Shown in pieces: positions 55,021-64,000 of a stretch of 64,000 nucleotides of DNA. Below the pieces are notes generated by a model. That model ran no database searches. It was not told the origin of the DNA and worked only from the letters and a program-made list of their open reading frames with translations. Every line of letters begins with the position of its first letter. The first letter of the stretch is position 1. Where the stretch lies: NCBI GenBank assembly GCA_964030785.1, contig OZ034970.1, positions 22,328,634 through 22,392,633 of the forward strand. The letters run 5' to 3'. A program made the translations under genes and the position numbers. Source of the stretch: Siderastrea siderea (lineage: Eukaryota; Cnidaria; Anthozoa; Scleractinia; Rhizangiidae).

Positions 55021-58000
55021 CATCATCATTATTATGATGATGATGATGATGATGATGATGTGGATGTAGCTTGGATTACGGAGACAGGGTTGCATGCGTG
55101 ATAACATTGTCGCAATTTCTGGCTATAATGTGGTTCGTAGGGACAGGATTTATGATCTACATGGAGGTGTGTGCATCTACATCAACAACGCGATTAAATA
55201 TCAGGTTTTGGATGATCTGTTGGACGACAGGTTTGAAGTAATCTGGCTTCAAGTCCGACCTTCGCGTCCCCCCAGGGAAATGTCAAGCATAGTTATTGCC
55301 ACTGTTTACCATCCACAAACTGACAGAGGTGCTACAGATTCTGAGATTTTGAACTATCCCCACGAGTCGATGTCGATTATTGAAGCCTGTTTCCCTAATT
55401 GTGGAGTCCTGATTGCGGGCGACTTTAACAGGCTAGACACTTCCAGTTTTAAGAATGCTTTCCATTTGAAAGAGATCGTCAAGTTTCCAACGCATGGAAA
55501 CTGTACTCTCGATCCTATATTTACTTATATGAAGGAGTATTATAATGACCCTGTCAAGCGCCCCACGTTTGGTCTTTCTGATCATGCAACAGTCGAGCTC
55601 CAACTCTTGGCTCGCTGTAATCAACCAAAAGCCAAACAGTCTGTACTATCAAGAGACTTATGGGATACTAACAGGATTGCAGTGAGTTCGTACTTGGATT
55701 GGAGAAAGTTGATATCTTGGCATTAGTTAAGAGCAGTGAGTTGACGTGTTGAGCTACATGTATGTTCTACGAGGCGAAGGTGAAGCATCTAAAAACTTGT
55801 AAACCCGCGGTCTGGTGGAAGGAAGTTAAAAGACTTAGTGGATTCTCCTCGACAGTTCCCACAGACCCCCTGGGCGATCTTCAACACATAATTTGTTGGC
55901 GACGGGGTTGAACGTCTTAAGGACTCTCAGTCCCTGGCTAACTTCATCAATACTGCCTGCCTGTCCCCCATGAGCATGTTTACACCACTGAGTTCTGACT
56001 TGCCCATGCACGCTAACGTACCTCTTTCAGCATCTCCGCCCAGGACCATCACGCAGCAATCGCTTTTTACCAAATTACTCACCCTTAACCCAAACAAGGC
56101 CTCAGGACCCGATGGCATTCCCACCTGGTTCCTTAAAGAAAATGCAAGCTTGTTGGCTGCCCCAGTGGCGGACATATTGAACTGTTCCTTTCGAAACTGC
56201 CACCTTTCAAAGTCCTGGAAAAGAGCTGATATCACCCCTTCCCAAAACAATCACCCACATTAAATGTCAACAAACACCTTTGGCCTATTTCGTTAACTCC
56301 TATCCTATTGAAGGTGGCCGAAGAATGTGTTGTTCCAGAAAATATCCATACTCCCCTGCAGAGGGGCTTTTTTCCTTTGAACCTCCCACCCATCTGGAAA
56401 TTCCAGTTAAGGCTCCTATATTTCTTTAAAAATTTTGGCCTTTAAGACTCCCCTCCCCCTCAGAATTTCCAATGACCCTCTGTGGTGAGGGTATGGATAT
56501 TTTCTGGAACCACACAATATGTAGCGGAGGGATACGTTAAGCCTGCAGTTATGAATAGAGTCGATCGCAGTCAATTCAGGTACAGTTCCCAATTCTTGTA
56601 CCATGCATGCACTCATCAGCATGTTGCATACCTGTTACAGAAATACAGATGGCAGTGGTTCTACTGTACGTGTCGTTGTCTTTGATTTGAAGAAAGCTTT
56701 TGATCTAATTAATCATTGGATCCTCCTTGATAAAATAAAGGAGTACGATATGCCCGGATGGACCATCTTGTGGATCGCCGACTTTCTTACGGACCGGGAA
56801 CAAAGAGTGAAGTTATCTCAAGACTGCTACTCAGATTGGGAGAGTGTTGCAGTCCCTCAAGGGACCAAATTAGGTCCCTGGCTGTTTGTGGTAATGATCA
56901 ACAACCTCCATGTTGGACGTGTTGATCTTTGGAAGTACATTGATGACACTATGATTGCTGAGACAGTGTACAAGAGTGACATTAGTATAACATCCAAGTT
57001 GCTGTAGATGACCTAGCCCAGAAGGCTCAGACAAATCCCTTTCAGCTCAACGAGGCTAAGTGTAAAGAGCTACAATTTAGTTTTCAAAGTGCTATAGTTG
57101 CGCTTTTCCGCCTATTTCATCAATAATAAAAGCATCGAAGTTGTCCGCGTGCCAAATTACTTGGCCTGACCATCTTTAGTAAAATATCTCAAATGGAATA
57201 CACACGTTTTTGAAGTAGTCAGGAAGGGAGCCTTAAGGCTTTACTTGTTAAGGCAGCTCAAGTGCACAAACACAGATCCCATTGAGCTTTTATGTTTCTA
57301 TGTCATCTGTATCTGTTCAGTGACAGAATACACTTGTCAATTTTTCCATAATGGGTTGCCAGTTTATTTGTCAGATTAATTAGAGAGACTTCAAAGGTGC
57401 GCACCACGGGTAATTTATCTGGACTTGGGTTATGTAGAGGCTCTGCAGAAAGCGAGCCTTGCTACCCTCTACACAAGAAGGCTAGAACTAATAGAGTGCC
57501 TATTTATGAGATTATTGAAAATGGTGACCACAAACGTCACGCTGAGCCTGTTGCCTGCGCACAATAGCTGTCCTAAAACACACACAAAATGTTCTCTACA
57601 CCAGTGTGTAAGATGAATAGATTTCAAAGAAGTTTTATCGTGTTCAACGCCATGAACACTGCTTTGTAAATTATATCTAGTTTGGCTATAGTTGCCTCTC
57701 TTATCTTATATTAAAGGGCTTTTTGGATTTTATTAGTCTATGATTTAGATTTTATTATATATTTTTTATATTTATCTACTTAAAATTATCCGTAATTCTG
57801 CCTATTGGCTGCCAAGGATGTTTTAAAAAACTATCTTTCTCTATCTATCTCTCACCTGTGGCTCGGTCCATAAACTTCCAAAAAAAAGGAATTCAACCAA
57901 TATCTTCCCAATACGGACCTCATGCTAGTTCAATGACATATATTTATTGACCAAGCAAGGTATATGTGTAACAATTATCCTGCGAAATCGTGCGGAATAT

Positions 58001-59950
58001 CACCTGATACTCAGCTGACGAGGCCGTAGCCCAAGTTGGCTAAATCAGGGATATCTTCCAAGATTGAGCAGGATAATTGAAGGGCCCGGTGGAAAAAGGG
58101 CGTAAGTGACGATTTGAGGTTAAAATCGAAATTGCTCCTATTTAGCTGAACATTGGCACACAGGCTGGTTTTCATGTGAGGAACGCCGTTGCGCACTTAT
58201 TTCTTGACCTGAGATCTAAAATTTGAAGAATTAGCGTATTACTTTTGCATGAAAAGTGTTGTTGAACTGAACTCGCTCAAGTGATGCGTGAAAGATTTCT
58301 TTTGTTCTCTGCCTGAACTAAAACAAAGGAATTCAACCTAGAATCCGCGGTCCTGTTGTTTTCTTTGTGTCAGTTTTAAGCAAAAGTAATATGCTAATTC
58401 TTCAAATTTTAGATCTCAGGTCAAGAAATAAGTGCGCTACAGCGTTCCTCACATGAAAACCAGCCTGTGTGCCAATGTTCAGCTAAATAGGAGCAATTTC
58501 GATTTTAACCTCAAATCGTCACTTACGCCCTTTTTCCACCGGGCCCTTCAATTGTTGTATTATTCAACAAATTCTCATCTACCATTTTCACAACAAGAAA
58601 AAGTTCAGTTGTATGATAAAAACGCCTAAAGCTTGCAACACATAATAAACACAAGCAAAATTTCAAGACATCAAAGTTTACTACCGTTCAATTCAAGTAG
58701 ACTCATTTACAAACTCATGCTTGGTAATGACAAGTTAAAAGTGGAAAAAATATTGCTACCTCACCGAGAATAAGTCATCTCCTTGTAAATTAAAATCTTT
58801 TTAACTTCACAACTTTCCGTGAGCAAGTGCATTTGAAGTTTCTGCTTCGCTAGCAATAGCATTTTCTTGGTTGAGTTATCACTTTAAAAATTCAAATCAA
58901 TGGCTGGGTATCCTCGTAAGCTGAAGCAAATACTTGTTGACTTTCTCTGAGCATTAAATCTTGGAAATTCTCTTTCAGGGTGTCTTTAAATTTTTGGAAA
59001 GCACTGCTAAAACTCCCTCACTTTTCAAAATGGCCGCAAAACAAGCCGTGAAAGAAGGTCTAGGGTGCTTTCCATTATGCCAGACCAACCAGTCAGAGAC
59101 AGTGGAACTAACCAAGGGATAATGGAATGACATTGTTCAATTGAGACAAAATTTCCAACCGGACTGAAGCATTCCATTTACGTTTTGACCAAAATTTAGA
59201 TTACTTCTCAGTGAACTGGGAATGGAAATGAGAATTGTCGAAAATCTAACGGCTAGGTGGGACCGGACCGACTGGTCAAAGAGGACCACCTCTGGAGGTG
59301 GACCACTTTTCCCGGAAAATTCCACTTGGACCGAAGCGTTCCATTTTTGTTTCAACTAAAATTTCCGGAAATTTTGGCATGATGGAAAGCGCCCCTCAGA
59401 GCACTTCCAAATATGGTCATCTACATATATCCCTGGATATCTGTCATGTATGGATGACAGATATTGAGGGCTTCCTGACCATTATATGGGCATAGTGACA
59501 ATTTGTTGAATAATAAAGTAAAATTTTGAGAGTATGCAATGTATAGAAAATGTATTCATCAAAGTGTTATTGAAGCTGTGTCGTATACATCTTGGCCTCC
59601 TTGCAGCACTCAGTGTATACATCATTGCTGCTTGAAGGCTTTGATGTACACTTGTGTATTATCATTGCTGGTTCAAGGCAGTAGTGTATACTCATAGTAT
59701 ACATCATTGACATTGAGGTATACAAATGGTATGCATCAATTTTTATTGCCAAGGCCAGATCTTGCTTTTAGGCGTATATTTGATGTATACTAATAAATTA
59801 ATATGTGCACCATGGCAATGTAGTACATACAGTGTATACTCTGTATACAAAAAGTATACTTATAATGCTGTAATTTCGGTGAGGGGAAGTTACCTCTGGC
59901 ATAGTACATGTATGTGCGTCATGTCTAACTACTTAGTAATGATAATGGTA

Positions 59951-60013
<63 letters not shown>

Positions 60014-60476
60014 TTGATGATGATAATACATGTATCAAATATTTATACTGGGTATAGCTACTGCTTGGACTTATGATAGGTCTTTCTATGGTACATGTAT
60101 TTGTTTTTCAATGGAATGTACAGGCGAACAAACAGAAAACTGACTAGAATTCACTAAGGTACCGATATTAGTGAAGGTAAGAATTTATTGGGGTACCTTT
60201 TGGAGTTGAAAATGAATTCGACCACACCCACAAAACAAGATTCTGATACATTTTAGGGTTTTTTCTAAATTTCGCATGAGCACACATGTCACTTTTATGT
60301 GGAACTTCCCCCTCCCCCCAGTGCAGGACTGAATGTAGCCATTAAAACTAAATTTGAACGATTTTTTTGCAGCTCTTTGAGGATTATCACATCTTTAAGA
60401 GACCTGAATTAAGACACCGGTCAGAAAAAACTCCAGGGTCATTTGAGATTGATAGAAAGCTGGGTTTGGAGCCGAG
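51625..60476 (+). CDS. Furin/PCSK-type proprotein convertase, first two coding exons (gene runs off the window)
   Basis: Exon 1 51625-51798: ATG in context caagATGG, signal peptide with hydrophobic core ILCRILWVIFFSG (8-20), then the S8 propeptide start DIYTNIWAVKVRG (28-40) and ARQLSLELGFSYDRH, donor gtaagt. Exon 2 60373-60476, acceptor tttttttgcag, in phase: LFEDYHIFKRPELRHRSEKT, FEIDRKLGLEP, the end of the inhibitory propeptide with basic secondary-cleavage residues; donor gttaag. No subtilisin catalytic exon was found up to 64000, so the gene must continue to the right. Convertases of this family cut secreted precursors after paired basic residues in the Golgi. Intron 1 is 8.6 kb and filled with mobile elements. 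Which PCSK subtype cannot be told from these exons. Confidence 0.75.
53073..53205. mobile_element. Short MITE (133 bp)
   Basis: Ends tacctcggtgtaagaacctg and caggttcttgcaccgaggta are inverted copies, one mismatch. Lies in the convertase intron. Confidence 0.8.
53370..53640 (-). repeat. Degenerate fragment of hairpin-headed family B body
   Basis: In complement it follows 30880-31260: shared pieces include gtgttgtttttacc, gcaacctctgaacc and atggtgaaatcatacagctt. Ends and head are absent. Confidence 0.55.
53650..54965. other. Convertase intron, no gene seen
   Basis: The string atcgacgttttggctagttt near 53750 resembles the fragments that follow Penelope-type genes, but too little remains. Other open frames lack support. 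Confidence 0.35.
54966..55062. repeat. ATT microsatellite joined to GAT microsatellite
   Basis: About 18 ATT units, a short cat/att switch, then about 10 GAT units, ending exactly at the LINE remnant. Confidence 0.9.
55065..57640 (+). pseudogene. CR1/jockey-like LINE, degenerate (endonuclease and reverse transcriptase)
   Basis: Begins at the GAT run with VAWITETGLHA, then an open 210-codon endonuclease segment: HGGVCIYINN, VIATVYHPQTDRG, GVLIAGDFNRLDTS, GLSDHATVEL (the SDH catalytic box). After several breaks comes reverse transcriptase: NKASGPDGIPTWFLKE (about 56090), ISLTPILLKVAEE disrupted by a MITE, VVFDLKKAFDLINH (about 56675-56720), VPQGTKLGPWLF and YIDDT (about 56940). The C-terminal part follows in shifted frames up to about 57640. 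This is the same lineage as 5754-7350, which lacks the endonuclease, so the two copies together cover most of the ORF2 layout. It lies in the convertase intron, same strand. Confidence 0.85.
56332..56510. mobile_element. MITE (179 bp) inside the LINE reverse transcriptase
   Basis: Ends gttccagaaaatatccatac and complement are 20-bp inverted repeats. The core is C/T-rich with ctcccctccccctc. It splits the LINE between VAEECVV and GYVKPAV, positions adjacent in the intact relative (AEDFVVTEYVKPAV). Confidence 0.85.
58079..58549. mobile_element. Near-perfect palindromic element (471 bp)
   Basis: Arms of about 170 bp starting gaagggcccggtggaaaaag, loop of about 125 bp, flanked by aatt on both sides (58075-58078, 58550-58553), a 4-bp duplication. 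Both arms give the same open stretch (VPHMKTSLCANVQLNRSN), which is a by-product of the palindrome. Confidence 0.85.
59063..59394. mobile_element. MITE related to 36307-36843
   Basis: Inverted ends gggtgctttccattatgcca and tggcatgatggaaagcgccc; flanks cta / ctc, consistent with a 3-bp duplication. Inside are repeated inverted blocks (attccatttacgttttgacc, ccatttttgtttcaact). The empty site is seen in the family A copies at 29647 and 30385. Confidence 0.8.
59517..59948. other. Irregular gtatac-rich repeat region
   Basis: The strings gtatacatc, gtgtatac and agtgtata recur more than a dozen times between 59585 and 59860 at irregular spacing, an eroded tandem repeat. Confidence 0.6.
59949..60020. 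repeat. GAT microsatellite
   Basis: About 22 uninterrupted atg/gat units. The long Met run it produces in one frame is an artefact. Confidence 0.95.
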
Positions 60477-60577
60477 GTTAAGACTTAATCACTTATTTGT
60501 ACTAATTAGACATTGATTATAAGCGGTCCTCGCCCTAGGTTTTGGGCCAAAGGTAAGTCAGTATTTCAGAGCGGTAA

Positions 60578-61287
60578 TAACCTTTGATCAGGCTCTAGTT
60601 TCATTCTGCTCGGTGAAACATTCAGGTGGGAAGGGCGAAACGAAAAATAGAGCCTGATACAACTCTTCTACGGAACGTCTTTGATGAACTTTTTTGAACT
60701 TTTTTGATTGATTGACATTCAACGAAACAGCCAATCAAAATTTCCTTTCCTTGCATGATCTTCGGTATGCAAATTTCCCATAATGGCAAATACGCAAAAA
60801 GTCGCGCAAATGTCAGCAAAAATAAGAAAATCACAGGCTACGATATATCTTCTAGGCACTAGCGCTCAAATTTACACAATTGCTAACTTGACGGTTCCAG
60901 TATTGTACATAGTTGCTGAGCTTAAACTGAATGAAAATTCAGAACACAACAAGGTTGTTGTGTACCAAAATATGCTGCATGCTTGAATCCTTTCTCATTT
61001 CAGGTGGTATCCAGAAATACTCTCTTGGGATTTGTCACCGATTTTCTGCGTGAAAAATCTTGGGAAATCTAAGAGAAATACCTTCAGTTTCATTCTTTAG
61101 AAGAAATATAAAAATAAAACCACTTATAAACAAACGAGTATTTTGTGATTTAATTTTGTTCCAGAAGTGATAAATATTTGAGATTAGCAGCGAATTATAC
61201 AGTGTATATATCTCTAAACAGCAGCAAATTTTAAAACGAAGAACATTTATTATAAAATTAGTCAGATCCGGTTCTGCATGTATAATT
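60578..61287. mobile_element. Fragment of the 2.1-kb transposon (opposite orientation)
   Basis: Starts taacctttgatcaggctc, matching in complement the right end of 1436-3543, and follows it to a point equal to about 2085, without the nested element. It is cut at 61287 by the head of the next element. It begins 100 bp after convertase exon 2. Confidence 0.8.
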
Positions 61288-61879
61288 AACAATTATTCTA
61301 CGATGGCACGTTGGAAATCAAATGATAGATAACCAACGAGGTGCGTAGCGCCGAGTTGGCTACAATCATTTGATATCCAGCAAGCCCGAGTAGAACAATT
61401 GTTTTATTAAAACCTCAACCACTATAAATGTTATAAAATCAAGAAAGAAAAAGTATGCGAAAAGAGACAAAAAGGGAACAAGAATCGGTCACATGACTGA
61501 GCGAAAAAGGCGCCAAAACTTTGCTAATTGTTGCAGCGTTTCTTTCCAAAGCTAAATGAATCAATGAAACTGCTCTGATGTGATCGAAGTGGCGCAAACA
61601 TTGGGAAAAATCTACTAATTATTGGCTCTGAAAGCTGTTACGTGTTTGATTTTTCTTGAAACATCGTTGTAATCATCGTTCAAAGCGGATTGAAGCTGTA
61701 CGATTTTAAACAATTATTGGATGAGGTTTTTGCGATATCCGGAACAATCAAGGTCGAGGTAACTGTTATCAGCCGAAGCCGGAGACTGAGGCTGATAACA
61801 CTTACCGAGACCTTGATTATTCCGGATATCGCAAAAACCGAATCTAATAATTGTTTTATTATACATTGTTTTTACAGGT

Positions 61880-62073
61880 AAACAAAATAACGACAAACCA
61901 TTTTTTACATTTGTGTCCTTCTTTTCTTCCGGCTTCTGAACGCTTTTTTCCTTAAGGTATTCGTGGAACAGTTCCTTTGCAATTTTTGTCAGCCTTCTTT
62001 TGTTTTCCGAGTCTTTTTGTTTCAGCAATTTTTCAATTTCTTGCTCGGTTGAAGAAGCGAATAGACGAGCCAT
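61880..62073 (-). pseudogene. First exon of a DUF3504/Crypton-type tyrosine-recombinase-like protein
   Basis: From ATG 62073: MARLFASSTEQEIEKLLKQK, then DSENKRRLTKIAKELFHEYL and KEKSVQKPEEKKD, ending at a TTACCT/gtaaaa donor near 61880. The pattern FASxxEEEI..LL..KDxENTKKATK.A...F..YL is the N-terminal helix bundle found in animal DUF3504 proteins (KCTD1, QRICH1 and ZMYM relatives), which derive from Crypton tyrosine recombinases. No catalytic exon follows before the hairpin head, so the element is a deletion derivative that kept only its 5' exon. Assignment is from memory of the family pattern. Confidence 0.5.
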
Positions 62074-62126
62074 GAATTTACTTGGCTTTCAGATGCCTCC
62101 CACATTGCTCTTAGAAATCATGCATT

Positions 62127-62192
62127 GCGCGCGCAACCTACAGATTATTCACTAATCCGCTGGCAGATTAGTCAATAATCCGTAGGTTGCGC
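62127..62192. repeat. 66-bp palindrome upstream of the DUF3504 exon
   Basis: Arms gcgcaacctacagattattc and its complement, nearly 30 bp each, loop ctaatccgctggcagattag itself self-complementary. It lies 55 bp 5' of the ATG at 62073, inside the family D element, so it may be a recombinase or promoter site. Confidence 0.7.
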
Positions 62193-62654
62193 TGATTCCC
62201 AGAATTAACTGTAGGCTCTTAGCCAATGAAAAGACAGATAGTGACTACAATGTATAATAATACCATATTAGCTGCGGGAGTTGAACCAAACAAGTTTGTA
62301 ATCCGTTCGCGCAACGGCGGCATCATGTGTCGACACGTGCCTGTTTGATCGAACTGAAGACAGAATTTGAACTTGAACTTGAACAGGCAATTTCTATGCA
62401 GCTCAGAGACAAGATCACTGTCATGAGGAACGTCAGAATTTACAACCTTAGTTTGTTAAACCCGAAGCACAAAACGCAGTTGTTCTCAGTTTAGAGGATG
62501 CGGACGGAATGGTAAAAACAACACTCAAACAACTGGGAAAGCGATTCAACTCCTTTTACACGGCATCCGATTTGTATCTAAACATTTAGAGCTTTTGGAA
62601 CACATAGCTACATCGAGTGCAGGTAAACCAGTCTCGATATTGCGTGGAAAAGCC

Positions 62655-63550
62655 ATAAAAATGGAAAATTGGGGTAGGTCAGATTTTCTTTCGTTTAAAA
62701 GAAAAATATAGCGGTAATCTTTGGTAAATTTGCTTCAGATTCATCAAAACAGAAGTCATATGCACCGTGGTTTAGTGCATATGCACAGCCTTTATAAATC
62801 GCGATCGGGCACCATATGGCCTATTAATGTAGTGTTATGACTTCTGCTGCTCATCGACTTTCTATTCCTAAGTTCGTTGTTTTTGCTTTTCAGCTCATGG
62901 AGATAGAGCTTTCCCAAGTACAATCGTAACAGCTTTGTCCCTTTGATCAAGATACAAAGAACACAGCTAATTAATTGGCGACACAGCTAAATTTGGCCGG
63001 TAAATATTAATCGAGAGAGAGACAGAGAACTCTCAAACTGTGATACTGTTTGGACATTTGGACGTTCTTAGAGCCCTTTAAAATCTTTGGGTGTGCTAGC
63101 TTTGGGGCAATAAATTAGGTTTTTGGACTCAGTTTGATTGCAGATTCCTAAAAGCCGCTAAAAGGAGTGATGATTCAGTTCTCAAAGGATATGCGAGTTT
63201 CTAATTAATAAATAGGTGATAGGATGTACGCTTGCTGTTATCTGCAAGACATGTAACTTTCTTTATCACGGATGTCGTAAGTGTCTAAAGTTATTCTTAG
63301 ACTGTTGCAGTTTTCTTTCATCACGTAGAAGCTACGGCTTCTTACGTATACATGGTTGTCGTTGAAATAGAAAGTTTAATTAAAACATTGCACCTCCATT
63401 GTCTTATGGCGTTGTTAGCATCCAATAGATAGCTCTCCAGCAGTTAATTGCGCTGCTTAGCAATTCTGACAGAGGTTGTTGTTTGACCTTCCTTTTTTGG
63501 TTTTGTCTAGACCAATCACATTGCTAGAAATCATATAGATAAAACTGTCT
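62655..63550. mobile_element. Second copy of the 14455-16986 element, internally deleted
   Basis: Complement of 15870-16710 (shared cagctcatggagatagagct, gggtgtgctagctttggggc), then a jump to the complement of 14461-14530 (ttttgtctagaccaatcaca) and an end at aactgtctatg near 63550. The region equivalent to 14530-15860, including the MITE, is absent. Confidence 0.75.
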
Positions 63551-64000
63551 ATGAAATATACTCCCCCCAAGGTAACAAATGTTGAAGGCAAAATCTAACC
63601 TAAAATAATTTATTTTCTCATAATAAGTCACAATGAAAACATCTTCAAAGGAAGATTTATATTATTTTTTGCTGGTAGCTTTGTGTTTTCAGAGGAATTT
63701 TAAGCTGAATCGCTCTGACGAGGGGCTAAATCCAGATTTTGTATTTCACGTCCCCACCGACGCAGCACCACAGTTTCTTCAGCAACTAACCCCCTTGTTT
63801 GTTTGCTAATACGATGCAACAGACCAGCCTGGAAGAACCGAGCCTCAGACCTCTTTACCGTCCGATGGAAAGTCGAAAACGCTAACGAATACATCATCAC
63901 CACGCCTTAAAAAAAGGTTAAATGTGCCTGCCCGCTTGCAATGCTTACCTTTTTGCGGTAGTGACAAACGTTTCGTCTCTTTTTTTCGTTTTGGACTGGT
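63551..64000. other. Unassigned right edge
   Basis: A plus-strand frame after a ttttcag acceptor-like string at about 63692 (RNFKLNRSDEGLNPDFVF) is open for 39 codons. It does not look like the next convertase exon, which should contain WxEQQ. Not called. Confidence 0.35.

Larger units (their letters stand above)
57970..59516. mobile_element. Hairpin-headed element, family A, copy 3, with two nested insertions
   Basis: Head 57970-58078 (aacaattatcctgcg, centre gctgacgaggccgtagccca), interrupted within its last arm by the palindrome 58079-58549, resuming aattgttgtattattcaac. Body as in the copies at 29025 and 29768, interrupted by the MITE 59063-59394, and closing aatttgttgaataataa at 59500-59516. 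More diverged than copies 1 and 2, hence older. Confidence 0.75.
61708..62262. mobile_element. Hairpin-headed element, family D
   Basis: Head 61709-61855: aacaattattggatgaggtt, long arms tttttgcgatatccgga and tccggatatcgcaaaaa, inner arms caaggtcgaggtaa and ttaccgagaccttg, innermost gttatcagcc and ggctgataac, closing taataattgtt. Next ttattatacattg, whose complement caatgtataataa ends the element at 62250-62262. It encodes the start of a DUF3504-type protein on the minus strand. The empty site is visible in the family B copy near 30898. Confidence 0.8.
61288..62654. mobile_element. Hairpin-headed element, family B, copy 2, carrying a family D element
   Basis: Complete head 61288-61403: aacaattattcta, arms atcaaatgatagataaccaa and tacaatcatttgatatcc, centre cgaggtgcgtagcgccgag, closing acaattgttttattaaaa. 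The body matches 30600-31280 but is split at 61708-62262. The right end is lost at 62655 against another transposon. Confidence 0.75.

Noticed and set aside
58011..58629. Two copies of a VPHMKTSLCANVQLNRSN protein
   Set aside because: They are the two arms of one palindrome read outward.
59949..60076. Coding frame with a run of Met
   Set aside because: Produced by the GAT microsatellite.
63692..63810. Third exon of the convertase
   Set aside because: Acceptor-like site and open frame exist, but the expected WxEQQ and catalytic-domain start are not encoded.

Overview
The window looks like repeat-rich nuclear DNA of an anthozoan cnidarian, most likely a stony coral. This is inferred from the families present: a BRICHOS propeptide with a Cys-rich tail, a CXC/P2X7-tail protein, an amplified transposase-like gene, L1/Tx1 and CR1-like LINEs, RecQ-like fragments and YR elements. 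It is not bacterial: genes have many short exons with GT-AG introns, intergenic DNA is AT-rich, and most bases lie in nested transposons.

Layout. 1-7350: two minus-strand LINEs back to back. The first (L1/Tx1) has an intact ORF1, but its ORF2 is split by a 2.1-kb DNA transposon that itself carries a 0.8-kb transposon. 7351-13265: unassigned DNA, a 1.9-kb TIR element, a RecQ helicase pseudogene and an inverted exon-like duplication. 13270-17169: a LINE tail and two exons of a glutamate carboxypeptidase II-like gene, one split by a 2.5-kb element. 19004-21712: a three-exon plus-strand gene (CXC-like cysteines plus P2X7-type C-terminal domain), with a MULE-like element in exon 2. 22827-28785: an 11-exon minus-strand gene of a transposase-like family, whose exon 6/7 junction is out of phase by one base. 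29025-31850: a run of hairpin-headed mobile elements. 31953-38547: a 5-kb palindrome bracketed by 0.79-kb direct repeats that carry tRNA-like segments. 38640-43758: Penelope-like and SINE fragments, one small Cys-rich exon and a dead tyrosine recombinase. 44360-47845: a complete six-exon BRICHOS propeptide gene on the minus strand. From 51625 rightward: the first two coding exons of a furin/PCSK-type convertase, with an 8.6-kb intron full of repeats. 57970-63550: more hairpin-headed and TIR elements.

Working together. The BRICHOS gene encodes a secreted precursor with a tetrabasic cleavage site before a nine-cysteine peptide. The next gene, divergently transcribed about 3.8 kb away, encodes the kind of protease that cuts such sites. 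The two genes at 19-28.8 kb converge and may be the two genes of one old, large transposable element, though no ends were found.

The least expected structure is a set of mobile elements with a shared plan. Each has an imperfect palindrome of about 100-150 bp, bounded by AACAATTA and TAATTGTT, at one end, followed by a TIR whose mate closes the element. The palindrome arms differ between families but several share a GAGGCCGnAGGCCGA-like centre. One member carries the first exon of a DUF3504/Crypton-type tyrosine-recombinase protein. Exon boundaries and family names here were read by eye, with no alignment or RNA support.
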